This document shows positions 22,904-32,719 of a stretch of DNA of 64,000 nucleotides, one piece after another (position 1 is the first letter of the stretch; the number at the start of each line of letters is the position of its first letter). The DNA is from Mariniphaga sp. (lineage in GTDB: Bacteria > Bacteroidota > Bacteroidia > Bacteroidales > Prolixibacteraceae), in the NCBI GenBank assembly GCA_010906965.1, contig JAAFHB010000002.1, positions 1 to 64,000 on the forward strand, in the 5' to 3' direction. Under the pieces are notes generated by a model, which was not told the DNA's origin, made no database searches, and was given only the letters and a program-made list of their open reading frames with translations. The position numbers were made by a program, and so were the translations under genes.

Positions 22904-23677
22904 TTAGATCCTTATCATTGACTCTTCCTTCACCCAACCTTTATTGCCATCGGGCAGACTAATATTGACCCAATCACCAAGTTTATCAGTAAGTTGAACA
23001 GTAACTCCTTCGTGGACAATGAATAATTCGGTACCGGTCTCGCTGGGAGAGGCTTTCACCTTCACGCTACGGTCAGTAATGACAGCCGACTTGTGGTTAA
23101 CCATCTTCGACTTCATCGATGTTCCAAAAGTAAATGTAATTGCGGATATGGAAATTGCAGCTATCGAAAACCAAAATGCAAGTCGTTTGATCCGAAATGT
23201 TCTGGATAAGAGGAACAATCCAAACAGGAAGAGGAAAGTGAAGAATGTGGCAATGCTTAATATCCCCCAAAAATTAATTGACTTCGAACTGACCAATTGC
23301 TTCGACCAGCGCAGGAATCCGCCATCGGGTAACGAAACTACATTGTCGACAATCAGTGTACGCGCCAGCTCAAGATTATAACGAACATCGTCGTCGTTAG
23401 GTGCCAGTTTTTTTGCCCGCTCGTAATTGAGAATCGCATAGGTCGCATTTCCCATTTTATAGAAGGCATTTCCGAGGTTGAAATACAATTCCGAAGATTC
23501 GAAACCCTGTGCGAGTACATACTGGTATTTCCGGATTGCGTCCTGATATTTAGCAGTATTGTATAGCTGATTAGCAGACGAAACCGAATCTTTCACTGCC
23601 CCCGATTGTCCCTGTGAAACCAAACAAGAAACGACAATCAGCAGGAGTAAACTATATCTTTTAATTGCGTTTTTCAT
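22904..23677 (-). CDS. batE: TPR plus SH3-like protein, BatE-type
   Basis: TPR (YNTAKYQDAIRKYQYVLAQGFESSELYFNLGNAFYKMGN), two TM segments, SH3-like C-terminus; position in Bat operon. Confidence 0.82.
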   Translation of the reverse strand: MKNAIKRYSLLLLIVVSCLVSQGQSGAVKDSVSSANQLYNTAKYQDAIRKYQYVLAQGFESSELYFNLGNAFYKMGNATYAILNYERAKKLAPNDDDVRYNLELARTLIVDNVVSLPDGGFLRWSKQLVSSKSINFWGILSIATFFTFLFLFGLFLLSRTFRIKRLAFWFSIAAISISAITFTFGTSMKSKMVNHKSAVITDRSVKVKASPSETGTELFIVHEGVTVQLTDKLGDWVNISLPDGNKGWVKEESMIRI

Positions 23678-23704
23678 AATTCGTAATTCATAATTTGTAA
23701 TTGG

Positions 23705-25525
23705 CTAATTGATCTCCTTTTCCATCTGACTCATCACATCGCAGGCTTCGTCGTAGATTTCATGCATCTTTTTGTTGCCTCCGCCCGGAGCAAACCTTTC
23801 ATATTCGCATGTATCCAATATCTGAATAAACCGTGTGACAACACCTTCCGAAGCTTTGTGATTCACTAATTCAGCAGCAGCCCGATCTTTGGTTAGTTCA
23901 GCCACGGGAATAGTCATTTTGTCGCTCAGGTAACCCCAGAATGCACGTTCAACTGATTCGTAGAACTTCTCAGTGGCTCCGCTGATTAAATGTCCGTTTG
24001 CCTCCTTCAACCGCCGAAGTGCTACCTTGCTTGCTTTTTTGTTTTTCATGCGGGCAACGTTTGCATTTTCGCGGATCCGTTTCTGATAGAAGAGATAGAG
24101 TGCCAACAACCCCAATGCTCCAATTGTGTAAATCAGGTAGAAGAGAAAGCTTCCGAAGAAAATTTCCCCTTTTGGATTCAATTCAATATTGCTCTTAATG
24201 AACCGGATATCTTTGCCAAGGTATTTCACATCTTCCTTTGCAAAAACACTTCTTACATTGGCAGATTGTGATCCATCACCTTTGTCTACATGGATTTTAA
24301 ACTCCTGCGACGACTTGGTCACATATTTTCCAATCCCTGCATCGAAATAAATAAAATTTACGGGTGGGATTGTATAATTTCCAGCGAATCGTGGAAGGAA
24401 AAGGTATTCGAATGAAATATTTCCGTTGAGACCTTCAGCAGTAGCTGTATAATTGCTTTGTGTTTTTGGATCGTAAACCTCAAAATCGGCAGGTAACTTT
24501 AATTTCGGCGCATTGATCAGTTTAATATTCCCGCTTCCGGTTACATCAATGCGTAACGTTATGGCGTCGTTTTCCTTAACACTTGTTGAAGTGATAGACG
24601 AATTAAGATCAAAACGTCCGACGGCACCTGAAAAATCGGTTGGTCCAATCGGCAGCGGATTGACAGTCATGATGACAGGATCACTTGTGACTGTAGCTCG
24701 CACGTTGGCGAAATTATCGAAGAAGTCGTCGAAGAAGCCTTTAGGTTTGTTCACTCGCTGTTGTACGACACAATCAATCTTCACTTTCCCGATTGTAATA
24801 ACGCCTGTTTGCTGCGGGAATAACAATGTTTTCTTTAAGGTGCCTACATTGTAAATTTCGCCGTTATAGGTTTCGCGCTGAAGCGAAATCTGCTGTGGCA
24901 AAACAACATCCTGCGACCAGAAGCCATCAAAATTGGGGAGTGATATATCTTCAAATCCGTTCAGGTTAACCTTCGAATAGATTTTTATGGTTGCCATTGC
25001 ATGATCGCCCTTGTAAATACTTTTACGATCGAGAATCAGTTTTACAAAAAGATCAGATTTTGGTACCGACCCGGGAGTTGCGGTTGGCTGATCGACCCCT
25101 CCGCCTGAAGGTTTAGCTGAACCTTTTACAACTTCGATTAAGGTGGTATTTGATGTGTAGATTGTACCATTCACATTGATCGAAGCAGCGCCAATCGTGA
25201 ACCTTCCCTCTTTCTTTGCTGTCAATACAAATAAATAGGAGAAAGATACCGATTGTGAACTAACACCATTGATAATCTGGTAGGAACTGCTTTGAGATGT
25301 TGATGGTCCCATGAGGATATCAAAATCGGAGAGTTCCGGTAACTTTAGGTTCTGACCTTTGGCATTCAATGTGAAAGCAAGTCTAAACTGTTCGTCAAGT
25401 TCCACTATTTTAGGTGCTTCCATCGTAAAGCTGACCTGTTGGGTGAACCCGGACAAACTTATTAGCAAGACACAAACTAAAAGATAGAGTTGCTTTATCC
25501 TCATAGTGTTCTTATAATATTTCAT
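23705..25525 (-). CDS. batD: BatD-family protein (oxygen tolerance)
   Basis: QVSFTMEAPKIVELDEQFRLAFTLNAKGQNLKLPELSDFDILMGPSTSQSSSYQIINGVSSQS; operon context. Confidence 0.88.
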   Translation of the reverse strand: MKYYKNTMRIKQLYLLVCVLLISLSGFTQQVSFTMEAPKIVELDEQFRLAFTLNAKGQNLKLPELSDFDILMGPSTSQSSSYQIINGVSSQSVSFSYLFVLTAKKEGRFTIGAASINVNGTIYTSNTTLIEVVKGSAKPSGGGVDQPTATPGSVPKSDLFVKLILDRKSIYKGDHAMATIKIYSKVNLNGFEDISLPNFDGFWSQDVVLPQQISLQRETYNGEIYNVGTLKKTLLFPQQTGVITIGKVKIDCVVQQRVNKPKGFFDDFFDNFANVRATVTSDPVIMTVNPLPIGPTDFSGAVGRFDLNSSITSTSVKENDAITLRIDVTGSGNIKLINAPKLKLPADFEVYDPKTQSNYTATAEGLNGNISFEYLFLPRFAGNYTIPPVNFIYFDAGIGKYVTKSSQEFKIHVDKGDGSQSANVRSVFAKEDVKYLGKDIRFIKSNIELNPKGEIFFGSFLFYLIYTIGALGLLALYLFYQKRIRENANVARMKNKKASKVALRRLKEANGHLISGATEKFYESVERAFWGYLSDKMTIPVAELTKDRAAAELVNHKASEGVVTRFIQILDTCEYERFAPGGGNKKMHEIYDEACDVMSQMEKEIN

Positions 25526-25558
25526 TTATTAATCAATATCATTCAAAAATAGTCATTC

Positions 25559-26311
25559 TTACCAGTTTTTCTCCACTTTCGTCCGCTCAGCTTTCAATGC
25601 CTGTGCTTTTTTCACCTTTTCCTGCGTTTGCTTTTCATCATTTTCAAGGGCTTGTAACATCTGCTCGGCACTTTGTTTCGAAATTTTATTCTGTTGTGGC
25701 TGCTGCTGTTGCTGCTGATCCTTATTCTGGTCCTTCTTATCTTTGTTCTGATCCTTTTTGTCCTGATCTTTATTCTGATCCTTCTTGTCCTTATCCTTGT
25801 CTTTGTCCTTATCTTTATCCTTGTCCTTATCCTTCTGCTCTTTGTCTTTCTTTTTCATCTTCATCGCGTAAGCAAGATTATACTTCGTTTCAGGATCATT
25901 AGGCGTGATACGTAAAGCCTTTTTATAAGCGTCAATGCTTGGATCGAACTTCTTTTGCGCAAGCAACGAATTCCCAAGATTGTGATAAACCATTGATTTC
26001 TCGGCCGGTTCTGTCGCCTTCTCAGCGAGTTTCTCATATTCAGTTGCAGCCTGTTCGCCTTTATTCTGTTTGTAAATAGAATTTGCCAGGTTAAACTGCC
26101 AGTGGAAATCCTCTGGTTTGATCTCTAACGCCCGGCGATAAGCGACTTCTGCCTTACCAAAAGTGATTGTATCCAGCTTAGTAGTATCCTTCAGCCCGTC
26201 ATTATAAAACGCGTTCCCTTCGCGGACAAACTTCCGTTCTTTCTGGGCAAACACAGTAGTTGTGATGACAAAAGCCAGTAATATCAATAATAATTTCTTC
26301 ATAATGCTCAT
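25559..26311 (-). CDS. batC: TPR protein BatC-type with K/D/Q low-complexity tract
   Basis: Two TPR blocks then (KD)n/QNKD repeats; overlaps BatB by 4 nt. Confidence 0.82.
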   Translation of the reverse strand: MSIMKKLLLILLAFVITTTVFAQKERKFVREGNAFYNDGLKDTTKLDTITFGKAEVAYRRALEIKPEDFHWQFNLANSIYKQNKGEQAATEYEKLAEKATEPAEKSMVYHNLGNSLLAQKKFDPSIDAYKKALRITPNDPETKYNLAYAMKMKKKDKEQKDKDKDKDKDKDKDKDKKDQNKDQDKKDQNKDKKDQNKDQQQQQQPQQNKISKQSAEQMLQALENDEKQTQEKVKKAQALKAERTKVEKNW

Positions 26312-27345
26312 TTTTGATTGCCAAATAACCTGAAGTTACGAAGCCATTTATTTTTCCGGTCGAGGATCATAAAATCGAGCAAAATCATGGCCAGGGCAAG
26401 CGATAGAAATAGCGGGAACTGATCGTTGTATTCAGAATATTGGCGTGAATCCATCTCAGTTTTCTGCATTTTTTCGATTTCGTTGAAAAGGTTGTTCAAC
26501 CCGACTTCGGCATTATTGGCCCTGATGTATGTTCCACCACCAGCTGTAGCAATCTGCGTTAACATGTTTTCATCCAGCTTTGTTACAACAACTTTACCTT
26601 CCCTGTCCTTCAGAAAATCACTGCTTCCTGTTCCAATGGGAATAGGAGCTCCCTGCGGAAGTCCCATACCGATTGTATGAACGATAATTTTTTTATCCAT
26701 CGCCTCTTTGGCTGCTCCGACTGCATCGTCTTCGTGATTCTCACCATCAGTAATTACGATAATGGCTTTACTTCCTACAAAATTGGGGGAAAATGATTTG
26801 GTTGCCATATTAATGGCTGCACCAATTGCAGTTCCCTGAACTGGTACGATGCTCGTATTGATGGCATCGAGAAACAGTTTAGCAGAAACATAGTCGGTCG
26901 TGATAGGAAGCTGGACATACGCCTGACCTGCAAATACAATCAGCCCTAACTTATCGTCGCGAAGACGTTCAGTCAGTTTGGCGATTGCTCTTTTAGCCCG
27001 CTCGAGCCGGTTTGGTTTGATATCTTGAGCCAACATACTGTTCGAAACGTCCAGCGCGATAATCAATTCAACGCCTTTACGTTTTGAAGTCAATAACTTC
27101 GAACCAAACTGTGGTTGTGCAAGCGATGTGATAATAAAACCAAGAGCCAACATCCAAATGATAAATTTGATGATGGGCCGTGCTGCTGAAACGCTGGGCA
27201 TTAATTGCTCTATCAAAGCGTGATCGCCAAACATCCGTAACGAACGGCGCCTGTTGATTCGCGACAGGATAAAAAATACCGTGAATACCGGGATGACCAG
27301 CAGAAAATAGAAATATTCGGGATGTGCAAATCTAAACGATTCCAT
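26308..27345 (-). CDS. batB: VWA-domain membrane protein BatB
   Basis: VELIIALDVSNSMLAQDIKPNRLERAK (MIDAS DxSxS), ITDGENHEDDA. Confidence 0.9.
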   Translation of the reverse strand: MESFRFAHPEYFYFLLVIPVFTVFFILSRINRRRSLRMFGDHALIEQLMPSVSAARPIIKFIIWMLALGFIITSLAQPQFGSKLLTSKRKGVELIIALDVSNSMLAQDIKPNRLERAKRAIAKLTERLRDDKLGLIVFAGQAYVQLPITTDYVSAKLFLDAINTSIVPVQGTAIGAAINMATKSFSPNFVGSKAIIVITDGENHEDDAVGAAKEAMDKKIIVHTIGMGLPQGAPIPIGTGSSDFLKDREGKVVVTKLDENMLTQIATAGGGTYIRANNAEVGLNNLFNEIEKMQKTEMDSRQYSEYNDQFPLFLSLALAMILLDFMILDRKNKWLRNFRLFGNQK

Positions 27346-27368
27346 AACTCATTATTTTTCTGATTCCT

Positions 27369-28361
27369 CTACGGAATATGCCTGAATACTACAAATTGCA
27401 GAATCATAGCCAATAGTGCAAGAACAAGAGCGCCGATCGCATACTTGCGGTACTCTTCATTCTTTTTGCTGAATTCTTTGTTTTCAATTTTGGTTCTTTC
27501 GAGCCGATCGATCTCTTTGTAAATGGCGATCAATGTTTTATTGTCTGTAGCCCGGAAATATTTCCCATCAGTGATTGTGGCAATCTCCTGCAATGTTTTT
27601 TCATCAATTTTCACTTCTACATCGCGAATCTGGACCCCAAATGGAGTTTGAATCGGATAAGGTGCCATTCCTATCGTGCCAACACCAATCGTGTAAACCC
27701 TGATTCCATATGTCTTGGCGATTTCGGCAGCCGTGATCGGTGCAATTTCTCCGCGATTGTTTTCACCATCGGTAAGAAGGATCACAACTTTACTTTTCGC
27801 TTCACTGTCTTTTAACCGCGAAACGGCATTGGCTAACCCAAGCCCGATGGCTGTTCCGTCTTCGAGCAATCCTGGTTCTAAATTGTTGAACAGATTTATC
27901 AAAACAGCACGGTCGGTTGTAAGCGGACATTGCGTAAAGCTTTCGGCGGAAAAGACAACCAATCCGATGCGGTCGAACATACGGCCCGATACAAATTCAA
28001 TTGCCACTGATTTAGCAGCACCTAATCTGTCGGGTTGAAAATCGCGCGCAAGCATCGAACTCGACATATCGAGTGCAATCATGATATCGATCCCTTCAAC
28101 GGTTTGATTCTGCCAGCTATTCGATGATTGCGGACGTGCCAGACAAGTAATGATAAGTGAAAGCACTGCAAGTTGTAAGAGAAAAGCAGCATGTCGCAAA
28201 GAGTGTTTCCATGTTAGCGGTACTTTCTTAAGCGATTCAATTGTACTGATCTGAATACTTGCTTTCGACTTTCTCTGCTGAAGTACGTACCAAACAATCA
28301 TGGGGATTAAACCCAACAAAAGGTAAAACAGTTCAGGTTTGGCAAATGTGATTGTATTCAT
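27369..28361 (-). CDS. batA: VWA-domain membrane protein BatA
   Basis: IDIMIALDMSSSMLARDFQPDRL, LTDGENNRGEI. Confidence 0.9.
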   Translation of the reverse strand: MNTITFAKPELFYLLLGLIPMIVWYVLQQRKSKASIQISTIESLKKVPLTWKHSLRHAAFLLQLAVLSLIITCLARPQSSNSWQNQTVEGIDIMIALDMSSSMLARDFQPDRLGAAKSVAIEFVSGRMFDRIGLVVFSAESFTQCPLTTDRAVLINLFNNLEPGLLEDGTAIGLGLANAVSRLKDSEAKSKVVILLTDGENNRGEIAPITAAEIAKTYGIRVYTIGVGTIGMAPYPIQTPFGVQIRDVEVKIDEKTLQEIATITDGKYFRATDNKTLIAIYKEIDRLERTKIENKEFSKKNEEYRKYAIGALVLALLAMILQFVVFRHIP

Positions 28362-29383
28362 AATATACCCTCCCCTTTTTTATCACTTAAATCGACTTTT
28401 ATCGCTTCCTTCACTTTTACTTCAGCGGGTTTCGGTACTTCAGTAACCACTTCAACGGTTGTTTCTTTCACGAAAAGATAAGCATTCGAAAGCATCTTGT
28501 GATTCTCATCCGCAAGCGGTGTGAATTTTGCAAACTTTACAAGGTCTGCCACTACGAGAATCTCTTTTAATTCACCTACAGACTTGGAATCAACCTGCGA
28601 TTCCTTTGCCTTAAAGCTCGTGAGTATCTCAAATGATGTCTGTTCCATCGCAGCAATTGCAAACCGCTCTTCGATGTAAACCCTCACAATATCGGTAAGA
28701 CGTGTATAATAATCTTTCACCTTCTCGTGCTGCCACAACTCTTCACCTTTCAATTTATCAAGATCTTGCAAAGCAATTAAATGCGCAGGTATTTTGGGTT
28801 TTGGTGGCCGCTGGAACAACGGTTTGTTTTTATTTCGGCGGCTGATCGCATAAATGATCAGAAACACAATGGCGCCAATCAGGATAATTCCCAGTATCCA
28901 CGGTGCAATCTCTTTAAATGTGACAGGCGCAGCAAATGGTTTTTTAATATCGACTGGTCCCTTCTTCAAATCGACCGGAGGCATCTTTACAAACAGCGTC
29001 AGGCTATTGCTTTTGAGCGAATCGATACTCCCTTCTTTTCTTACTTTAAAAACGAATGGAGGAATAACATGCGCGCCACTATCGAAACAGGTTACCAGAT
29101 AGGTCTGCTTCAATTGGATTTTATTACCATCCAATTTTGAGGTATCGATCTTCGATTTGTTAAGAATTTCAACCTTGAGAATGGAATCGGGTAATTGTGG
29201 AAATTCAATTTTCGTTCCGGCCGATTGTTCGACAACAATCAGTAATTTAATCTGATCGCCGAGCCATATCGAGTCGCGTTCGAGGGCAGTCTTCAGTTTA
29301 ATCTCCTGTCCGTTCACAAGTAAGAGTGACATAAAGAAGACTGAAAACAAGAATATATACTTTAATTGAAACGATCTTCTCAT
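28358..29383 (-). CDS. Bat-operon membrane protein, function unassigned
   Basis: Signal peptide, Ig-like N-terminal region, TM helix WILGIILIGAIVFLIIYAI; overlaps both neighbours by 4 nt. Confidence 0.7.
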   Translation of the reverse strand: MRRSFQLKYIFLFSVFFMSLLLVNGQEIKLKTALERDSIWLGDQIKLLIVVEQSAGTKIEFPQLPDSILKVEILNKSKIDTSKLDGNKIQLKQTYLVTCFDSGAHVIPPFVFKVRKEGSIDSLKSNSLTLFVKMPPVDLKKGPVDIKKPFAAPVTFKEIAPWILGIILIGAIVFLIIYAISRRNKNKPLFQRPPKPKIPAHLIALQDLDKLKGEELWQHEKVKDYYTRLTDIVRVYIEERFAIAAMEQTSFEILTSFKAKESQVDSKSVGELKEILVVADLVKFAKFTPLADENHKMLSNAYLFVKETTVEVVTEVPKPAEVKVKEAIKVDLSDKKGEGIL

Positions 29384-30261
29384 AATTTGTGTTCCCTTTT
29401 CTTGAAAAGCGCAACAAGTGACTTCACGTAATCTTCACGCGTACTGATATTTACATAGTCTAAACCTGTCTTTTTCAGCAAGCTATCCAATTGCTTGTTT
29501 TTTTCTGTCCAATTGCGACTGTATGTTTCCCTTACGCGGCTGCTTGACGAATCGACCCAAAGGTATTCACCCGTTTCGGCATCTTTGAGTTTGATCATCC
29601 CAACTGACGGAAGCCACGACTCACGTTCGTCGTAAATACGCAGGCCCACCATGTCGTGTTTATTATTGGCGATCGAAAGGGCTTGCTCCAATGGCGGGAG
29701 TTTGTCCATAAAGTCGGAGATTATAAATGCTGTAACCCTCCGTTTCATCGCATTGGTAAGGTAACGCAAAGCCATCGCAATATCTGTCTTTCGCGAAATC
29801 GGTTCGAATTCGATCAGTTCGCGAATGATACGCAATGTATGCGTACGCCCTTTTTGCGGCGGAATAAATTTCTCGATGCGGTCGGAGAAAAAAATGACAC
29901 CTATTTTATCATTGTTCGAAATAGCCGAGAAAGAAAGAATTGCAGCAATTTCAACGATCACATTTTTCTTCATCCGTTCGACGGTACCGAAATCGCGCGA
30001 GCCGCTCACGTCAACAAGCAGCATAACGGTCAGTTCCCGCTCTTCTTCAAATATCTTGATAAAAGGGTGGCCATACCGTGCTGTAACGTTCCAGTCGATG
30101 TTACGGATATCGTCGCCAAACTGGTATTCACGCACTTCGCTGAAGGCCATACCACGGCCCTTAAACGCGCTGTGGTATTCTCCTGCGAAGATATTTCGGG
30201 AAAGCCCTTTCGTTTTTATCTCAATTTTCCGAACTTTTTTTAACAGTTCCGATGCTTCCAC
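29380..30261 (-). CDS. DUF58 domain protein
   Basis: FSEVREYQFGDDIRNIDWNVTARYGHPFIKIFEEERELTVMLLVDVSGS. Confidence 0.92.
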   Translation of the reverse strand: MEASELLKKVRKIEIKTKGLSRNIFAGEYHSAFKGRGMAFSEVREYQFGDDIRNIDWNVTARYGHPFIKIFEEERELTVMLLVDVSGSRDFGTVERMKKNVIVEIAAILSFSAISNNDKIGVIFFSDRIEKFIPPQKGRTHTLRIIRELIEFEPISRKTDIAMALRYLTNAMKRRVTAFIISDFMDKLPPLEQALSIANNKHDMVGLRIYDERESWLPSVGMIKLKDAETGEYLWVDSSSSRVRETYSRNWTEKNKQLDSLLKKTGLDYVNISTREDYVKSLVALFKKREHKL

Positions 30262-30396
30262 TTATTCTTTGAATTACTAATCAAAAACTCATCTATAACT
30301 TAATTTCAGCTTCCTTCAGACAGAAGGGGAAAAATTACGAATTAAGAATTACAAATTATGATTCAGACTGAAATTCATAATTCATAATTCATATTA

Positions 30397-31392
30397 CTAA
30401 GGTACCTCGATTGTATTCAATATTTCGCTGATGATCTCTTCGGTGGAAAGATTGTTCGCTTCAGCTTCGTAACTTAAACCGATACGGTGGCGCAAGACGT
30501 CGTGACATACGGCCCGGATATCTTCAGGAATCACGTAACCACGTCGTTTGATAAATGCATACGCTTTGGCTGCCTGTGCAAGACTGATCGAGGCACGAGG
30601 TGAAGCACCATAGGTGATCATCTCCTCGAATTTTGCCAGTCCGGCTTCTTTCGGTTCGCGTGTCGCAAATACAATATCCACAATATATTTTTGGATCTTC
30701 TCGTCCATGTAAACTTCTTTCACAATGTCCCTTGCCCTGACAATATCTTCGGGTTTTAGTACCGTTTTGGCTTTCGGGAACTCTTTCAGAAGGTTCATCT
30801 GGATGATTAATTTCTCTTCTTCCTTTTTAGGGTAGTTCAACACAACTTTCAACATAAAACGGTCGACCTGTGCTTCTGGTAAACGGTAGGTTCCTTCCTG
30901 TTCGATCGGATTCTGGGTGGCCATTACAAGAAATGGATTCTCAAGCTTATAAGTATTTGCACCGATCGTAACCTGTCGTTCCTGCATCGCCTCCAAAAGC
31001 GCTGATTGTACTTTTGCCGGCGCACGGTTGATTTCATCTGCCAATACAAAATTGGTGAAGATGGGCCCTTTTCGAACCACAAACTCCTCATTCTTCTGAC
31101 TATAGATCATTGTACCGATTAAGTCGGCAGGCAGAAGGTCGGGGGTAAACTGGATGCGGGCAAATTTGGCATCGATTGTGTTCGCAAGTGTATTGATTGC
31201 CAAGGTCTTTGCCAAACCTGGCACACCTTCGAGGAGAATATGCCCATCGGACAGCAATCCGATCAACAAGCTCTCAACCAGATGTTTCTGTCCAACAATT
31301 ACTTTATTCATTTCCATGGAAATAAGATCCACAAATGAACTTTCACGTTGAATTCGTTCGTTAAGTTCTCTAATGTCCAATGTCTGATTCAT
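30397..31392 (-). CDS. MoxR-family AAA+ ATPase
   Basis: ILLEGVPGLAKTLAINTLA Walker A, FVLADEINRAPAKVQSALLEAMQERQVTI Walker B. Confidence 0.95.
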   Translation of the reverse strand: MNQTLDIRELNERIQRESSFVDLISMEMNKVIVGQKHLVESLLIGLLSDGHILLEGVPGLAKTLAINTLANTIDAKFARIQFTPDLLPADLIGTMIYSQKNEEFVVRKGPIFTNFVLADEINRAPAKVQSALLEAMQERQVTIGANTYKLENPFLVMATQNPIEQEGTYRLPEAQVDRFMLKVVLNYPKKEEEKLIIQMNLLKEFPKAKTVLKPEDIVRARDIVKEVYMDEKIQKYIVDIVFATREPKEAGLAKFEEMITYGASPRASISLAQAAKAYAFIKRRGYVIPEDIRAVCHDVLRHRIGLSYEAEANNLSTEEIISEILNTIEVP

Positions 31393-31561
31393 AATCCAAT
31401 AGATAATTAAATGTTGTGCTTTAAAAACGGTTACGAAAATAGTGTTTTGTATTGTTTCAAGAGGTATGATTTAATTAAAAAATGTTAAGGCTTCACTAAA
31501 ACATAACAGACAGTCATTGATTGCGCTTAAAGTTTAAGGATTAACCCGTTTGCATACCTGA

Positions 31562-31673
31562 TTGCAGAACCTGCTTTACAGCATAAATGCACACCTTTTT
31601 TGGTTGCAGAACCTGCTTTACAGCATGAATGCACACCAATATGATTGTCGAACCTGCTTTACTGCAAAAATCC
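31562..31673. repeat. Three tandem ~42-bp-period repeats upstream of moxR
   Basis: TTGCAGAACCTGCTTTACAGCATAAATGCACACC (31562), TTGCAGAACCTGCTTTACAGCATGAATGCACACC (31604), TTGTCGAACCTGCTTTACTGCAAAAATCC (31645). Confidence 0.9.
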
Positions 31674-31834
31674 TGATCATTTTCGTTGAAAACGGCTGTT
31701 GTATGGAATAGAAATGGCACTTATATAGAGGCGGATAGATTGTGACGCAGTTCCTATTTCCATTAGTGCAACAAATAAAATATTAAAGATGTCCATTGGT
31801 TTACGAATACTATTCCAATCTCCCCAATTAAAAA

Positions 31835-32428
31835 TTAATTCTTCCAGAAAGTCGTTGAAACAGTAAAAGTGATGGTCCTGTTTTTTGATTGAATCATCTG
31901 GTAACCGGAATTCGCTTCGCTTAAGCCGTGCTGATAAATCAGGTTAAACCTCATATTCTTCATCTTGTAAAAGAATCCTGCGTCAAGCGCTATATCATCC
32001 TTACTCGCATGATTCCCCGATTGCCGGTCACTCAGACCAAACCGGTATGCAGCTCCTGCCAAAGCGCCCCATCGTTCATTAATTTGACATTTAAGATGAA
32101 ATGGAACCGATAAATAATTGGCATTCGACCTCGATAAAGTACCATAATTCACGGGATTACTATTTCCAGCAGTTATACTTAGTGTACTGATTCCTGCTCC
32201 AATGTTTTCGAATTCGAGCCCCGATTGAAATGAAAATATTGAATTGTCGAAATAATAGGTTTGCTCAAGGCCCGCGGTTGCTCCGATATATACCCGATTA
32301 CCTGAGGAAGAAACGTCGCGACTCAGGAACGAACAGTTGATACCGGCTTTAAACGTTGTTTCCCAGTTTTCCTGACTATATAAATTGAAAGAGAGCAGCA
32401 AAAAGGGTAGAAATAGTAGTTTCTTCAT
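31835..32428 (-). CDS. Outer-membrane beta-barrel (porin-like) protein
   Basis: Signal peptide KKLLFLPFLLLSFNLYSQ; barrel-like amphipathic repeats, TFKAGINCSF, ending FWKN. Confidence 0.65.
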   Translation of the reverse strand: MKKLLFLPFLLLSFNLYSQENWETTFKAGINCSFLSRDVSSSGNRVYIGATAGLEQTYYFDNSIFSFQSGLEFENIGAGISTLSITAGNSNPVNYGTLSRSNANYLSVPFHLKCQINERWGALAGAAYRFGLSDRQSGNHASKDDIALDAGFFYKMKNMRFNLIYQHGLSEANSGYQMIQSKNRTITFTVSTTFWKN

Positions 32429-32650
32429 AATTGTTAATTGTCTTTAGTGCTAATAAGACGTTCAATTGCGTTTATTCGTTGCATTGGACATTCATTTTAT
32501 AATCATAAGCAAACATAGTGTTATTATGTGGAATATATCAGGGATTGTTTGCCACAGGAAATGGAGTTAAGTCAGTCACTCCTGCGGTATTTGATTGGTT
32601 TGAATATAAGGGGATTTAGGAAAAGCAGACAATTCAGGATTTAGTACAAC

Positions 32651-32694
32651 AAAAAATCCCGGACATTTCCACTAAAGGTACGTGCCCGGGATTT
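32651..32694 (-). terminator. Terminator of the SusCD locus
   Basis: AAATCCCGG/CCGGGATTT stem with A-run at 32651-32656 (T-run on minus strand). Confidence 0.72.
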
Positions 32695-32719
32695 GTATTA
32701 TTGTGACTTTCAAATTGAA

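Noticed and set aside
25673-25915. 80-aa leucine/isoleucine-rich + strand ORF resembling a membrane protein (MFRNFILLWLLLLLLILILVLLIFVLI...)
   Set aside because: It is the antisense of the KD/QNKD tract in batC; the hydrophobic pattern is a codon-complement artefact
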